Shown one piece after another: positions 32,323 to 63,700 of a DNA stretch of 64,000 nt (positions within the stretch are counted from its first letter, which is position 1; each line of letters opens with the position of its first letter). The stretch lies in NCBI GenBank assembly GCA_963556255.1, contig OY744612.1, positions 19,485,057-19,549,056 on the forward strand, read 5' to 3'. The position numbers and the translations under genes were made by a program. The notes beneath the pieces are model-generated. The model saw nothing but the letters and a program-made list of their open reading frames with translations. It was not told the DNA's origin and made no database searches. The DNA comes from Allolobophora icterica (Eukaryota; Annelida; Clitellata; Crassiclitellata; Lumbricidae).

Positions 32323-34150
32323 GGGAATTCAAGTGGATTTTTATATTGACTGCTATGTTTAATAATTTTTTTAAAATCTTGGACTGTCCCCAGTTAAATA
32401 TGAGGTCATTGTGACGTCATTTCTTAAAATAAACTCGTGAAACTGTCGAATTCTTTTTTATGCCTTCTGCACATTGGCCTCCAAACAGCCCACTCCTAAA
32501 TCTGCAGTCTTTTAAATCTGGGGAATAATACAAGAAAGTCTAGAGAAGAAAATCTGGAATAAGCTTATCATTGAGCTACGTCGGCATATCAGGCAAAGCG
32601 TGGGCTGCATTGGATCAAAGTAAAATTGATGCCGCAATAAGTCAGTAGCGGGCGCGCCTTACAGCCTGCGTGGAAGCCAAAGTAGGACATTTAGAGCAGA
32701 AATCCTAGCTTAAGGCGTCAACCACGCTAGATAAATGGCATGTCTTCCAAATTTCATTAAAAATATCTTTGTTGTTTATTTTGATTGCATGCTATAACGA
32801 AGTTTTACAGGGGTCGCTTTTTTCCACTCATCGTGTTTGTATACATATGTCAGCTATTAAGAGACAGTATGATTATATCAGACACAAGGTAATAGTCAAA
32901 AACAAGCGCCTGCTAACAATATCCACTAGTAAACTCGTGTTGACCATTACCATTTATCTGATATTAACAGATATTAAAATGTATACTTGGCCTAGACATT
33001 TGTATCGTCTGTCAATTTACCATTTGTATGCGCCTTATGACGGACATTAACTAACGAGACAATTTAATGCTATTTCTGTTACTGTAAGGTCCTGTATTAA
33101 AATGCAATCGATAGCCGATACAAGTATCTACTATAAATCTACATGACTTGTATATATTTTAATGTCTGTTACTCTCAGATATATAGTAATAGTCAACACG
33201 TGTCTACTATCAATATCTATTATACTATCTGTTGATTTCTGATATACAGTGATATCCGACATATGTGTCTGTTGTTCATATTGATATCCATATCTGTTGA
33301 TTTCAGAAACTCGTGCGCTGAAACCCTTCTATAAATTACACATTTATGGTGGTCATCAACGGGCCACTTTGGCCTAAAGAACAGAAACTTCTGAGTAGAT
33401 ACCTTCAAAAGGCGCTATATAAATTATACATTACGTACCGTACTTACGGTATATTACATTGCTTACATTTCATTGCATTACGTGAAAGATTGTATTAATA
33501 TATTGGTGTGGGTACTTTGATTCTATTTTTATCAGACAAGTTGTTGACGTAGGTTTTAGCCACACAAGTTTCTGCTATCGGTAGACATCGCGATCAAGGA
33601 TTGATTTCCAAGATATATGTGGTAGACCACAATGCAACTGAGCTTACTTAAGAGACAATTTGTGTCTAATGTAGCTCTGGCAACACTACTATAAGACTAA
33701 ATTTCATTCTACGATTAATCATTGATTAATCATTGATTAAAACAATCACTGATTAATCTAATCGCTGGGTAATCTAATCATCGATTCACGTAATCGTTGA
33801 TTAATATAATCGTTGAAATCATTAACCAATCAATTCAATGCCAATTGATATAACGTCTTAGTTTGTGTCGGCGGCAGAAGTTCTGGCTAATCCTTGACAC
33901 CCTAGTCAGTTGTGCGGACAAATAATCTATTAATTAATCTATTTAATAAATTAATCTATTTATTATCGTCGTTGCAAACTAATCGTTTTTCGTCGTTGTT
34001 TAGTCATACTGTGTTGTTATGATTCCTTCATAGTTGTAGTTGTTAGTTGTTAAATTAACAGGCGTTATTATCAGCTGTTATCATCGATGTCGTTGCCGCT
34101 GAAATTCCTTTGCATGTCAGGGCTAAAGTGATGATTGTCGTTGTTGTTGA
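32323..34150. other. Intergenic, AT-rich, no gene recognised
   Basis: Short frames only; ATTAATCATTGATTA-type repeats at 33710-33840. This is probably the tetraspanin 3' flank. Confidence 0.6.
33959..33964 (-). terminator. Possible tetraspanin poly(A) signal
   Basis: Minus-strand AATAAA about 190 bases downstream of the tetraspanin stop codon, in AT-rich sequence where chance matches are common. Confidence 0.35.
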
Positions 34151-51092
<16,942 letters not shown>

Positions 51093-51486
51093 CTCCTCCT
51101 CCTTCTCCTCTGACAACGACAACGACGACGTACGTGACACTGGCACGCCTGACGATGACTAGACGTGACGCTTATTCATCACGCACGACTTCCTGCTTCG
51201 ACGCTTGACTGGAAGCGTTCTTGAATTGCTCTTCAAAGTCGAACCAGTCACTGGAAAGGAAACAGCACGCTACAGATCACTCAACCAGCTCGGTAATGTT
51301 TGTCCAAGGTAAAATACCTGTTTTGCTAACACACCCGATGATCATTTTGACCATATCTTATTTTACCCTAACCGTAAACCCTAACCTAAGTCGCGTCTCA
51401 TTCTTTATCGCAGACAATCTGCTTCGATGGCTTTTTGGGTCGAAATTTTGTAATCGCTTGGAAACGATATCTGAAATGTGTTTCGA

Positions 51487-51642
51487 GTGAGGATTGGAGG
51501 ATATTTTGAGTGAGGATTTGAGGATATTTTAAGTGAGGATTTGAGGATATTTTGAGTGAAGATTTGAGGATATTTTGAGTGAGGATTTGAGGATATTTTG
51601 AGTAAGGATTTGAGGATATTTTGAGTAAGGATTTGAGAATGT
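51487..51642. repeat. 23-bp minisatellite upstream of tetraspanin
   Basis: About seven tandem copies of a unit containing GATTTGAGGATATTTTGAG. Confidence 0.93.
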
Positions 51643-53715
51643 TGCATATATAAAGGACGCAGCCAATCTGAAAAAAGGCGCAATATGAATACTCGTTGGC
51701 ATAATCTTGGTCCATACATGGTTTGCAAATGGATTGACTCTTGAAAGAAGGCTGCGTTCAAGAAAAGGCGCTATGTAAATGCTGCACTACAACACCACAT
51801 ACAGAGTATTTCTCTTCAAATCAGCGACATTATTCTTCTCTACAACGGTTTCTCCTGGAGCGCCATCGCCTGCCACCCTCTGCGCTATTATAACGGCGCA
51901 ATAGAAGTCATTAGATCAGATTATTAATTGCTTACCTGTCCTTCATTATCCTCCATGACCTCCAATTACCAATAACTAATTACCAATTAGTTACGTGACG
52001 TAACTTACCTTCTTGCCCTGCTTTACATCAATCTACCTTACTCTGCACGACGTCGCATTAGGGCCTACACTACACCGTGTAGTATTACATTACATTATCA
52101 ATCGCACAAGATGTCAGGTGTGTTTTTGGTCATCCTACACCCTCCCTCTTCTTCCGTCTTTCCTCATTCCTCCTCCTGTTCCTCCTGTTCCTCTTCCTCA
52201 TCCTCCCACGCGTCATCGCATCCTGAGGCGTCAATCGGTAACAGAGACAGACTATCATTTCGCTTTAGATTCAAATCACGCCAGCAGATGTCGCCTCTGA
52301 GAACGTATTACGTGCCGTGCATGAAACACGCGCAGTAGGGTGTGACCAATAAAGCGCACCGAGTGCTGTAAGATTCAGTGTAAACATAAGATCGTATGAT
52401 GGGTTTAGTTATTTAGGTGAAGACGGTGCGCTAACGTTTGTACGGTAAGGAGATTTTGAGGGAAACACATTCGAAGGATTTTTAGTAGGTGCCATAGGAA
52501 CTTTCAGATAACTAACTAAATTATGGTGAGGTTGAATTGAGTTTCAATCAACTTTGAGGTGAGTGTGAAGTGACGGTTGAGATGCTGGAGAGATGGTTAG
52601 ACGGACAACCTGACTTCATATGCCAAGGTTAAGAAATTGAGGTCGCCAACGCTTCACACCGATGGCTCTCCCTCGGAGTTAGCTTAAAGGGCTATCGTGA
52701 AGGTGAGTTTCATAAGCAAGGAAATCACATTCTCTGATTATTTTGGATTGAACTGAATCACATCGACTCAAGTAAGATTCGGTTGAGTCAAGGAGCCGCA
52801 GCTTACCGCTATCGGTGCGATTTGTCCCTCTGGGCGACACCAGAACCTGCATTGCCCGCCTAATTACCGTTTCTCATTAGCCTTCCATTAGACAACAACG
52901 CAAGACTATCTCGTTGTCGGCACAGGCTGTTTCCCGACTAACGACAGCTTTTAGCGCCGGTGGGAAGCCAGTGTCACTGGGCCAACAAAGGAGTGATGCT
53001 GGGTCAGATCATATAGATTTGACCTCCGAACCATGACCCATGACCCATGATGCCTTCATCCGTCGTCTGAGATTTATATATCGTCTAGAAACCGGTGGAG
53101 TATTCGGAGGGCTTGAGGAACGTTCGCCCCATCAACTTGGTGGACTGGACTGTGTTGGTAGTAACTGAATCTTCTGGTAACAGAAACTGTCAGTAAAAAT
53201 TCCGATACTGCTTGTTCTGTTTAGTTACTAGGCCTACAGGTGTAACTGAGCAACATAATCTGCTCTAAGTTAACCTAAACTTACTTTACTTTTAGTAAGT
53301 AAGTAACGCATTTGTTAATACGTCACATAGCCATCACCTGAGTGAGGATTCGTGGACGAAGGTGGTCAGCCAAGGAGAGCAAGTCGGCACAGATGGATCT
53401 TAAGGCGTTCACGCATAATTATATGTCTGGCAAGATGTTGCTGACTTACCTTACATTGCCTTGCTTTCTTTTTTTATTATAAACTTAACCAAATTTCATA
53501 TAGATGAGAAATGCATGTAATGTGATACCTGGGATGAGCTACATCGATGATCTAATCCATCGCTCGTGAATAAGCTGGTGCCCTGCGCATGGCTTTCGAG
53601 TGGCGCGTGTAAAGAGATTTGTGTATATGCGTGTAGAAATTTGGAGCTTACGGTTACGACTTCTGCGATGCATAGGGAAATAACACACTTCGAAACTGAC
53701 AACAACCTATAACGT
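51643..53715. other. Intergenic, no gene recognised
   Basis: A short retroposon tail lies at 51762-51780. Otherwise unique sequence with short frames. A Ser-rich 75-codon frame at 52111-52338 has no recognisable domain. Confidence 0.55.
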
Positions 53716-53945
53716 AGGGCGTGGTGGCTCAGTGGTAAGTTCGGCGCCTTGTGACCTGAGGGTTGCAGGTTCGAATCCCACTCTAGCCGCTGCGTACGGA
53801 CCTTGGTCAAGTTCTTCACTCGAGATTGCCCGTGGCGCTTCGGGGTGAAAACTCCGACACAGTATACCAAGGGAGCGCCTCTGGGTAGTAGTAGACTTGT
53901 GGAGGCGCTATAGAAATATCGGGAATAAAAAATAAATAACAATAA
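53716..53945 (+). mobile_element. tRNA-derived SINE
   Basis: Begins GGCGTGGTGGCTCAGTGG with an A-box (53725-53735) and carries a perfect-looking B-box GGTTCGAATCC at 53768-53778. Then follow a tRNA-unrelated body, the shared retroposon tail GGCGCTATAGAAAT and an A-rich end. Flanks show a weak possible duplication (ATAACGTA / ATAAACGTA). Confidence 0.85.
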
Positions 53946-54829
53946 ACGTAGCCTTCGAAAAAAATGTAATATTTTCTGTTGTCATAATTTTTTTATTTTT
54001 TTTATTTGCCAAGGACGGTGCTTTATTACTCCCCAGACAATGCTCAACTTTCAACGTGGAGATTTCAGAAACCCTGTCAAGCACATGAATACATGTATAT
54101 CGCCAAGATTGGCTCACGTACGTAGATATTGCCAATGAGTTCTGAAGCGAGCCGTTGTATTACTGCGTAGAACTTGTCTCGTCTATATATGCTGCTCTGA
54201 AAACAAAGCGTGTGTGTGGTAAAACGTGCCAACGTTTTTCCCCAATCCGCCAACAAGAGAAGCAATTTGCCTGCCTTCTTGCTTCCAAGAGGTTTCTAGT
54301 TCTCGCTGATAAAACCGGCTTCAACGGTTGTTGCTCGGCTTCGCGAGCCGAACGCCGTGTACAAGCATTCGAATTTGAAAACAAGAAAGTGAGGCAGTGA
54401 TTGAAACACACTTAGTAGGTTTCATCCACGTATATCGTCCGCATAGACGTATAGGTCCATTGTACAGGCTAAGCGTTTCAACATAAGAAATTTCACACGT
54501 AGGTCTAACGTCCTAAATGTTAAGAAATCGTATTGTGCAACAAAGTGCATTGTTGAAATGTATGCTGAAATTTGTGTATGCATACGACTACTCCTTTTGT
54601 GGATCTTAAAATTTTAAATATTCGGATAAGTAGGGGCATACGTATATATAAATACACATTTACATACGTACATGTATACATACGCACAAATATACATACA
54701 TACACACCAATATCATGCATGTAAAGACATTTGTGTATACGCATGTATACAAATGCTGGAAATATGTGTTTGTATACTGTCATGAAGATCTGGAATGAAG
54801 TTTCGGATAAAATATATGTACCCTTGTGA

Positions 54830-54874
54830 TAGGTGAATTATCGGCAAGTCTTGCACTTGCCGATAATTCACCTA
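54830..54874. other. Perfect 20-bp hairpin
   Basis: Arms 54830-54849 and 54855-54874 are exact reverse complements, with a 5-base loop (CTTGC). Confidence 0.9.
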
Positions 54875-55059
54875 GGGCATCGTGTGAATACGACGAGGTC
54901 AGATGGGTTGACAAAATGAGAGGAAGACAGCGAATGAGAACAGGTCATTCATTCGTTGGCTATTCGTTTTCGACAAAATGAATAAACGATTGAAATGATG
55001 GCGTAAAAAATTAAAACGACGTAATTGACACCCGTAAATAATGGTAAACGACTGACTTA
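54875..55059. other. No gene recognised
   Basis: Short unique segment between the hairpin and the GGAT repeats. Confidence 0.5.
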
Positions 55060-55675
55060 ATGGTGGATTGATTGATTGATTGATCGATGTTTTGATAGGT
55101 GAATGCGTAAAATGGGTGTGCAAGGATATTTGGATGGATGGATGGAGCGATGGATTGTGGATGGATGAGTGAGTTGATAGATGGTTGAATCGATGGATGA
55201 ATAGATGAATGGATGGATGGATCGGTCGGTGGATAAATGGATGGATGAATGGATGGATAAATGGATGGATGGATAGGTGGATAAATGGATGGATGAATGG
55301 ATGGATGAATGGATGAATGGATTAGGACCTGATGAATAAGTAGATGGATGGATGTATGGATAGTTGGTTCGGATGAATGAATAATGGATGGATGGATGGA
55401 TGAATGAATTGATGGATGGATTTATGATTAGATTGAATGAATGAATGAATGAATGAATGAATGAAAGAGTGGATGGATGGATGGATGGATGGATGGATGG
55501 ATGGATGGGATGGATGGATGGATGGATGGATGGATTTATGATTAGATTGAATGAAAGAATGAATGAATGAATGAATGAAAGAATGGATGGATGGATGGAT
55601 GGATGGATGGATGGATGGATGGATGGATGGATGGATGGATGGATGGATGGATGGATGGATGGATGGATAAGTATG
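55060..55675. repeat. GGAT/GAAT microsatellite
   Basis: (GGAT)n with GAAT blocks. A segment of about 100 bp with ATTTATGATTAGATTGAAT is repeated within it (55420, 55530). Confidence 0.95.
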
Positions 55676-57535
<1,860 letters not shown>

Positions 57536-58071
57536 TGCTCTCTCCTCTCGCTTGCTTTCTCTCGCTCTCTAGGCCTACCGATCTATTTACTCTTTAATTT
57601 GACATTTTACATCATATGGAATTTACGGACTATTTTTATTCGATCATAACACATTATATTTTCCTTCTTGTTGTTTTTGCAACACTCATATTACAATAAT
57701 TACATTACATAATACGCCTCACACATAGTGCATTCTTTCGCCTACATTGAGAATAAGTGCATCGCAAGCTTGGTCCAGCTAAACCTATGAGGACTACATT
57801 TAGACCAATAATTAATTACGAATTAGACAGAAGAGTTCTGTAAATGTAGGAACTGTGTAGGCCCTAATTGGTAACAGATTCTGTTTGAACGCGAACTTCA
57901 AAAGTAAATGGAATTCGAGCGAAATGCTTGTGCTCCATTTCGCAGTTTTGTCCTCAAGGCAACAATACAGTACTCCTTTCAAACTCCTTGAAATACTTAA
58001 AACGAATTCCTTCATATAAGGCTACATTCCTTACACGACTTATGAAACCGAAAGATCATACGGAACAATCA

Positions 58072-58286
58072 GAAACACACACAAACACACACGCACGCAC
58101 GCACACTCACGCACACACACACACACACGCGCGCACGCAAACGCACACGCACGCGCACGCACTCGCACACGCACGCGTGCGCACGCACACGTAAACGCAC
58201 GCGCAAACACGCGCACACGCACGCGCACGCACGCACACACGCACGTACGCGCGCGCACACACACGCGCGCACGCACGCACACACAA
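58072..58286. repeat. AC/GC alternating purine-pyrimidine tract
   Basis: ACAC, GCAC and GCGC units throughout; strict alternation over most of about 210 bp. Confidence 0.95.
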
Positions 58287-59499
58287 GACAGCTCCATGCA
58301 TTTGTTAAAATGCAAATATAAATGTACACTTTTTAGAAGTGTCCGTGTCTTCGACCCCGCTCATGACTTCGACGCTGCTAATTTTTTCAATTAATTGATC
58401 CGTCACCAGACATATTTAGCCTACGTTTATTAAACCTATATTACGCCACATCTTATCTGACAATAGGCCTACTTTACTTAGCTATACCATACCTAAGATC
58501 AGTGTACCTTACAATACCGTAGCTTACCTTGGTTTACAATGTTCTTCTGCTTTGATTGGAACAGAAATGCGTTATATTAAGTACTTTGATGTCATATACA
58601 TTCATTCATACATACATTATGCAATGACTGAAAAAGTATGTTACGAAATATTATTACTGTCATACTGTAGGCCTAGATGGATTTGTCATTAATAGCTCAT
58701 TGTTATTATTATTATATATCGCCGCGGGTTATCTTAGGTCATTTTATCTTCTCAAGATTCTTACCATACCTTACCTAATAGGTTTATGACATCCACCTGT
58801 TATTGTCACCGTTTCTCAAGCAATTCCCGTGAACCAATATCAGGTGCGAATTTTGACAATTATTATTTTTAAACCCTGATTCATATGATATAACATATTT
58901 TATTGCCTCGCACGAAAGGCAAGACGTATTTTGCCTACCTGTCGATATATCCTATAATTATACGCATCTCACATAAAAAATACCATTGGCATAAGAGCGA
59001 CGACATCCCAGACACTTATCATAATATTTTCTTCGCTTCGACAAGCATTGGTATAGCTTTCCAAGCAGACCCACAGACGCAGGTGTTCTGCGACAAAATG
59101 AAGCCACCCGCGGTGAAAGAATGTTGCGACCAACCGCACTTTAACTGCTCACATAACTCTCGGGATTGTCAGACCTGCTGCACTCCGTTAATTTAATGAT
59201 TGCTTACTATAACATCCGCTCAATCCTTATAATAATAGCAACAATAATAATAAGCAACTGTGTTTCAAAGCCGTTGCTCATCGCAGTACCTTCTGCCTGT
59301 CAGAACTGGATGGAATGTATCAGATTTGTATCTGCTCCAGATGGCATTAACCGTTCCCGAACAATTTTTTCCTCCGGAGGGATTAGGCTATACTACGAGT
59401 AAAATAAATGATGATGATGAAGATGATATTATTGATGATAATGATGATATCGTTATCATGAATTTTTGTCTTGGGACATAGTTTTGATAGCCTGCGGGA
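58287..59499 (+). other. No recognised gene; cysteine-rich frame at its centre
   Basis: The plus frame 58903-59196 (97 codons) ends in a Cys-rich stretch with CCDQPHFNC and CQTCC. It could be part of an exon of an unrecognised gene. No splice partner was found. Confidence 0.3.
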
Positions 59500-59851
59500 T
59501 TAGTGCTAGCCTATACCTCGGGTAAACTAATAATAACATTATTATTATTGTCATTATTATTATTATTATTATTATTTTTGCCCCGAGATATACAGGATCC
59601 CTCAGGGACTTGAATATTAACTAATAAGGAAAATAAAGTGTCCGGAATGGCCCTATTCATCTATTTCCCGGCCTGCAAAAGTGCTCCCAAAAGCCACTGC
59701 GTTAAAACGCTGTATCGTCAGCAAAAGGCGTTGGAATAGGCAAGTGGTTTCTCGTTGGTCCCCCGTAATGGTGCAAAGCTTTCGTCCCAAGTCCGAAAGG
59801 AAAGTCAGGCCTTCATTGTTGATGATGATAATGATGATGATGATGATGATG

Positions 59852-59906
<55 letters not shown>

Positions 59907-59930
59907 GGCCTATTATTATTATTATTATTG
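59500..59930 (-). mobile_element. Unknown retroelement remnant, copy 2
   Basis: Reading the minus strand: an AAT/CAT microsatellite, then coding remnant NEGLTFLSDLGRKL with TGDQRETTCLFQ and IQRFNAVAF (about 59815-59695). Then GAGGGATCCTGTATATCTCG and an ATAATAATA tail. Same arrangement as 3655-3950. Confidence 0.6.
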
Positions 59931-60789
59931 TAACGAATCGTTACAAGCCTTAAGTATATTACTTTCACTAAGATTGTGAAGTCAATGTTATTCGCTAGAG
60001 GCCACTGTGGTAGTGCAGTACAGTGCAGGCAGCTGTAGCGCTGTGGCATGCGAGTCAACCAATGGGAAGACGTCACGTAGGCCGTGCTGGTTCGTGATTG
60101 GCTAGAGGTGAGCACGTGCGAACTTTTGCGCCCGTTTTCGTGGCCTGTATGCAGTTTCAGCCTAGAAGTGGACGAGGAAGGAAGGAATTGGTGTCCTTGG
60201 AGCTATTTTTAGCGTGAAATGGTCTTAACTGCGCAATAAGGAATTTTACGATTAAAATGATGGAAATTGTCGAAATTCGGGGATAATATTTCATCGCAAC
60301 TACATCTTTGAAGATCGGGCGTCGAATTTATCGACGGGCGTTCGATATTTCTTCGAATTTGGGGAATTATGGCAAAATTACCGGGAGGCCATGTTTTCGA
60401 TTGAATTGGTGCAACGGAGCTTCTGTGACCTTGGATAACCTTGACGAGGATTGATATTTACTGGATTTGACCGGAATCGCAAATATTGGCAATTGGGAAG
60501 AATATATATCTTGGAAGTTCAGGGAGTACAACCCCTTATTCTTTTGAGTCGTATATTGAAATCTCCAGCGATACTTAGATCGTTAGATTCGATACGTATA
60601 AATTTGTTGTGAAGCGATAAGGCGATAGGTTAAGTTCATGTGCTATATAAATGTACACGTTAACTTAGTCAGGAAACATACAGCGATAGATAAGTCGATA
60701 GTTTAGATTCACTTGTGCTATATAAATGTAAATGACATACAGCGATAGTGTAAGTCGATAATTTCATTTCTGTTCAATAAATAATTATA
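59929..60789 (+). mobile_element. Probable 5' LTR/leader of the Ty3/gypsy element
   Basis: Directly upstream of the Gag ORF and directly after an ATT-type microsatellite. The likely element start is TGTAACGAATCGTTACA (contains the palindrome GTAACG-CGTTAC) at about 59929. Between 60615 and 60775 there are three diverged direct copies of a unit containing CAGCGATA and AAGTCGATA, two with TGCTATATAAATGTA, which could be promoter-like. I could not fix the LTR 3' end or a primer-binding site. Confidence 0.5.
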
Positions 60790-63700
60790 ATGGAAGAAGA
60801 GATTTTATCTGAACACGAAACTAGTCGATTAGGCGATATACTAGAAAAGATTATAGAGCGCCAGACAAATCAGGAAACTCTTATAAGTTCATTATTCGAA
60901 TCTCAGCAGACCTTCATGGAAACCCAACGAGTATTTATGGAGCGCCTGTTATCAGATAGGGTCCCTGAGAGAAGAGAGCAGAAGAAAGAAATTGAGTCTG
61001 TTGTGAGAGCGCCGAACCCTAGTGAGGGCTTGCCACTAAGCCCTGCTGCGCCAGCAACGGAAGCCGCGGACATGCCACTCGTCATCCATGGTAGAAGAAT
61101 GCCTCAGGGACCTAGTATAATGCAACCGGACGTGAAGCCTCGCTCTCGGCCTAGTAAGAAAAGGCGACAGCGGTTGCAGCAGATAGAGAGAAGAGAACAG
61201 GCCCACAGCGCCAGCAAGCTGGGTTCAAAACCAGGGCTTGTATACTCTTCAGATGTTCTCTCACAACAGCGCGGGCACTCGCTAGAGCGGGACCAGCACG
61301 CTACACTTGGTACCAGAATCGGGCTTAGAACTAGAGAAGATTTGGTTAGAACTAGAGAAGATTTAGTTAGAACTACAGAAGAACCGAAACCAGCCTACTA
61401 TACAGAAGATAATGAAATTTTCTATAGAATGGATAGGGTAAACTTAATGGACTTAGGACCAGCAGAGTTAGAAAATAAAATGTTTAACTGGGCTATGCCT
61501 ACACAAACAGAGATAGAACTAAATTCTGCTTCAGACGCGGATGCAACTGAGTGTCTCACTGAAACTAATAGTACAGACTCTGATGTTAGTAATGCTAGGT
61601 CAACACATAATGTAGATACTAAGGTTAACCCAGTAGGTGTAGATCAAAAGAATATACGATCATATACTAACCTGGAGTTTTCAGTTGCAGGTGTTGGTCA
61701 AAGCTTGGGAGAAGACTCTCGACGGCCAACAGTACGAGAAGACTTGGCTTCTCAAGTCTCTCAAGGGGGAAGAACAGGCAGAGATGCGCATCCCAGTCGT
61801 CATGTACCTGTCGACATGAGAGCGACCACCTTGCCTAGAACTTGGACAGAAACAAGGCCTACAGTTGGACAAGTCAGTTGGAGCCAAGATGAACGACTTC
61901 CAATGACGAATACTCCTGTCTACGCCATGTCATCTGAGCCAAGAGTAGTAACACTTTCTCAGTATCTGCCTTCGTCGTCGCTGACTATGCCTCGATCTAC
62001 TGGTGGACAAATCGAATCTTTGATGATGCCGACAAAAGTCGCAGCGTCCTTTCCTCCTCAGTATGTTAGTATTGCTGATGCAGGAGAAATGAATAAGTCA
62101 AGCAACATGTTTATGCTTATGCCTGTTCATACTCCAGACATTAATGGGCCTCGGATACCCACAGCTGCCTCAATGACCAGACAGGAAGTTGTTTGCAACA
62201 TGGAGCCAAAGCCTCAACAGGTGATGTTATGTTATGGTCCGTCGAATGTGCAACCTAGTCTGATGGAAAAGCAAGAAGCAAATGTTAAACTGGTGAGCGA
62301 TGTGAAACCTGACTCTAACTTTCAGAAGACGATGCTTCAGAAAATAGTGACGTCAGTGGCAACGCAAACTGTTGTTCCTGATGACTGTTTAATCGCATTG
62401 GAAAATAAACCGGTTGTGGCTAAAGTTAAACAAGCTGCAACGGGAGAAGCTATTTCTACTGCGGAAGCTACGGTGAAGCCAATTCTAACGTCTACCTCGA
62501 CGAATGTAACACCGGAGAGAAGTAGACAATGGATTAAGCTTGGTGGTTACAATGGTCGAACCCCAATAGAAGCTTTTCTTCGAAAATTTGAGGTGTGTTC
62601 GAGAAATAACGGTTGGACAGATGAAGAGAAATTAAACCAGTTAACGTGTTCTTTAACAGAACCGGCAAATCAGCTTTTATGGGAATTCGACTCTGCTACT
62701 ATGGTTACCTGGTCGGACTTGGTTAAGAAACTTCGATCTCGTTACGGAAGTGCAGAGCAAGCTGCGTTATATCAGACTCAATTGAGTACAAGAAGACAAA
62801 AAGATGGAGAGGATCTTGGAAGCTTAGTTCAGGACATTCGAAGACTGCTAACTTTGGCATACCCTGGACCACCGTCGCAACATAGTGAAACTATTGCGAT
62901 ACGTGCTTTCGTGGATGCCTTAAAAGATAAAGAATTAGCCTTGAAGCTACGGGAACGCGAGCCAGAGACACTTGATCAAGCGTACAAACTTGCTTTGCGT
63001 TTAGAAGGCTATTCTCGAGTCGACAAGGACAATTCAGATCAATTTGAACGTCGACCGGCACGTGTGAAGGCTGTGAAGGAAAATGATCCGAATTCAGAGT
63101 TGATGCGCCAGTTTTTAGAACAACAGAAACAGTTGGAGCGACTTATCGAAACACAACAGAAGAGGTTGGAGAAAATGGAGAAAGCCTTGGAATCCTGGCA
63201 AAATTCGTCAGCCTTTAGAATTCCTCCTCCTCCTTTTCAGCCGCAAGCTCAGCGAGAAGTTCCGCCTCGTTGGAGAATGGAAGGTGCGACCAGTTATTTC
63301 GATAGTGGACAAAGGAAAGACAATCGAAAGTCATGGCGGTCTACCAAGCTCTGCTTTGAGTGCAATCAACCCGGACACTTGGCCAGGTCATGTCCGTTTC
63401 GACAGAATGTTCCGACCGATGTAGATGGAACTCCGAACCAACAAGAACCGGCAAGCAATCGACATATTCAGGGATGTAGCAACGCCTATCTCTCGTTGAC
63501 TGTGAATGGAAAGCCTACCTTCGCATTACTGGACACAGGGAGTGAATTGTCCTTGACTCCAGCATCGTTGGTACGTAAAGAGGACATGAGAGAATCTCGA
63601 CAGCTAGTGAGAGCGGCAAATGGTTCCGAAATCCGTGTATTGGGCGAAGTTACTCTTAATTGTACGGTGGACAATTTCTCTTTTGAAGTCAAGTGTTTGG

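Noticed and set aside
53716..53790. Functional tRNA gene
   Set aside because: A- and B-boxes are present, but the cloverleaf is incomplete and a SINE body and tail follow.
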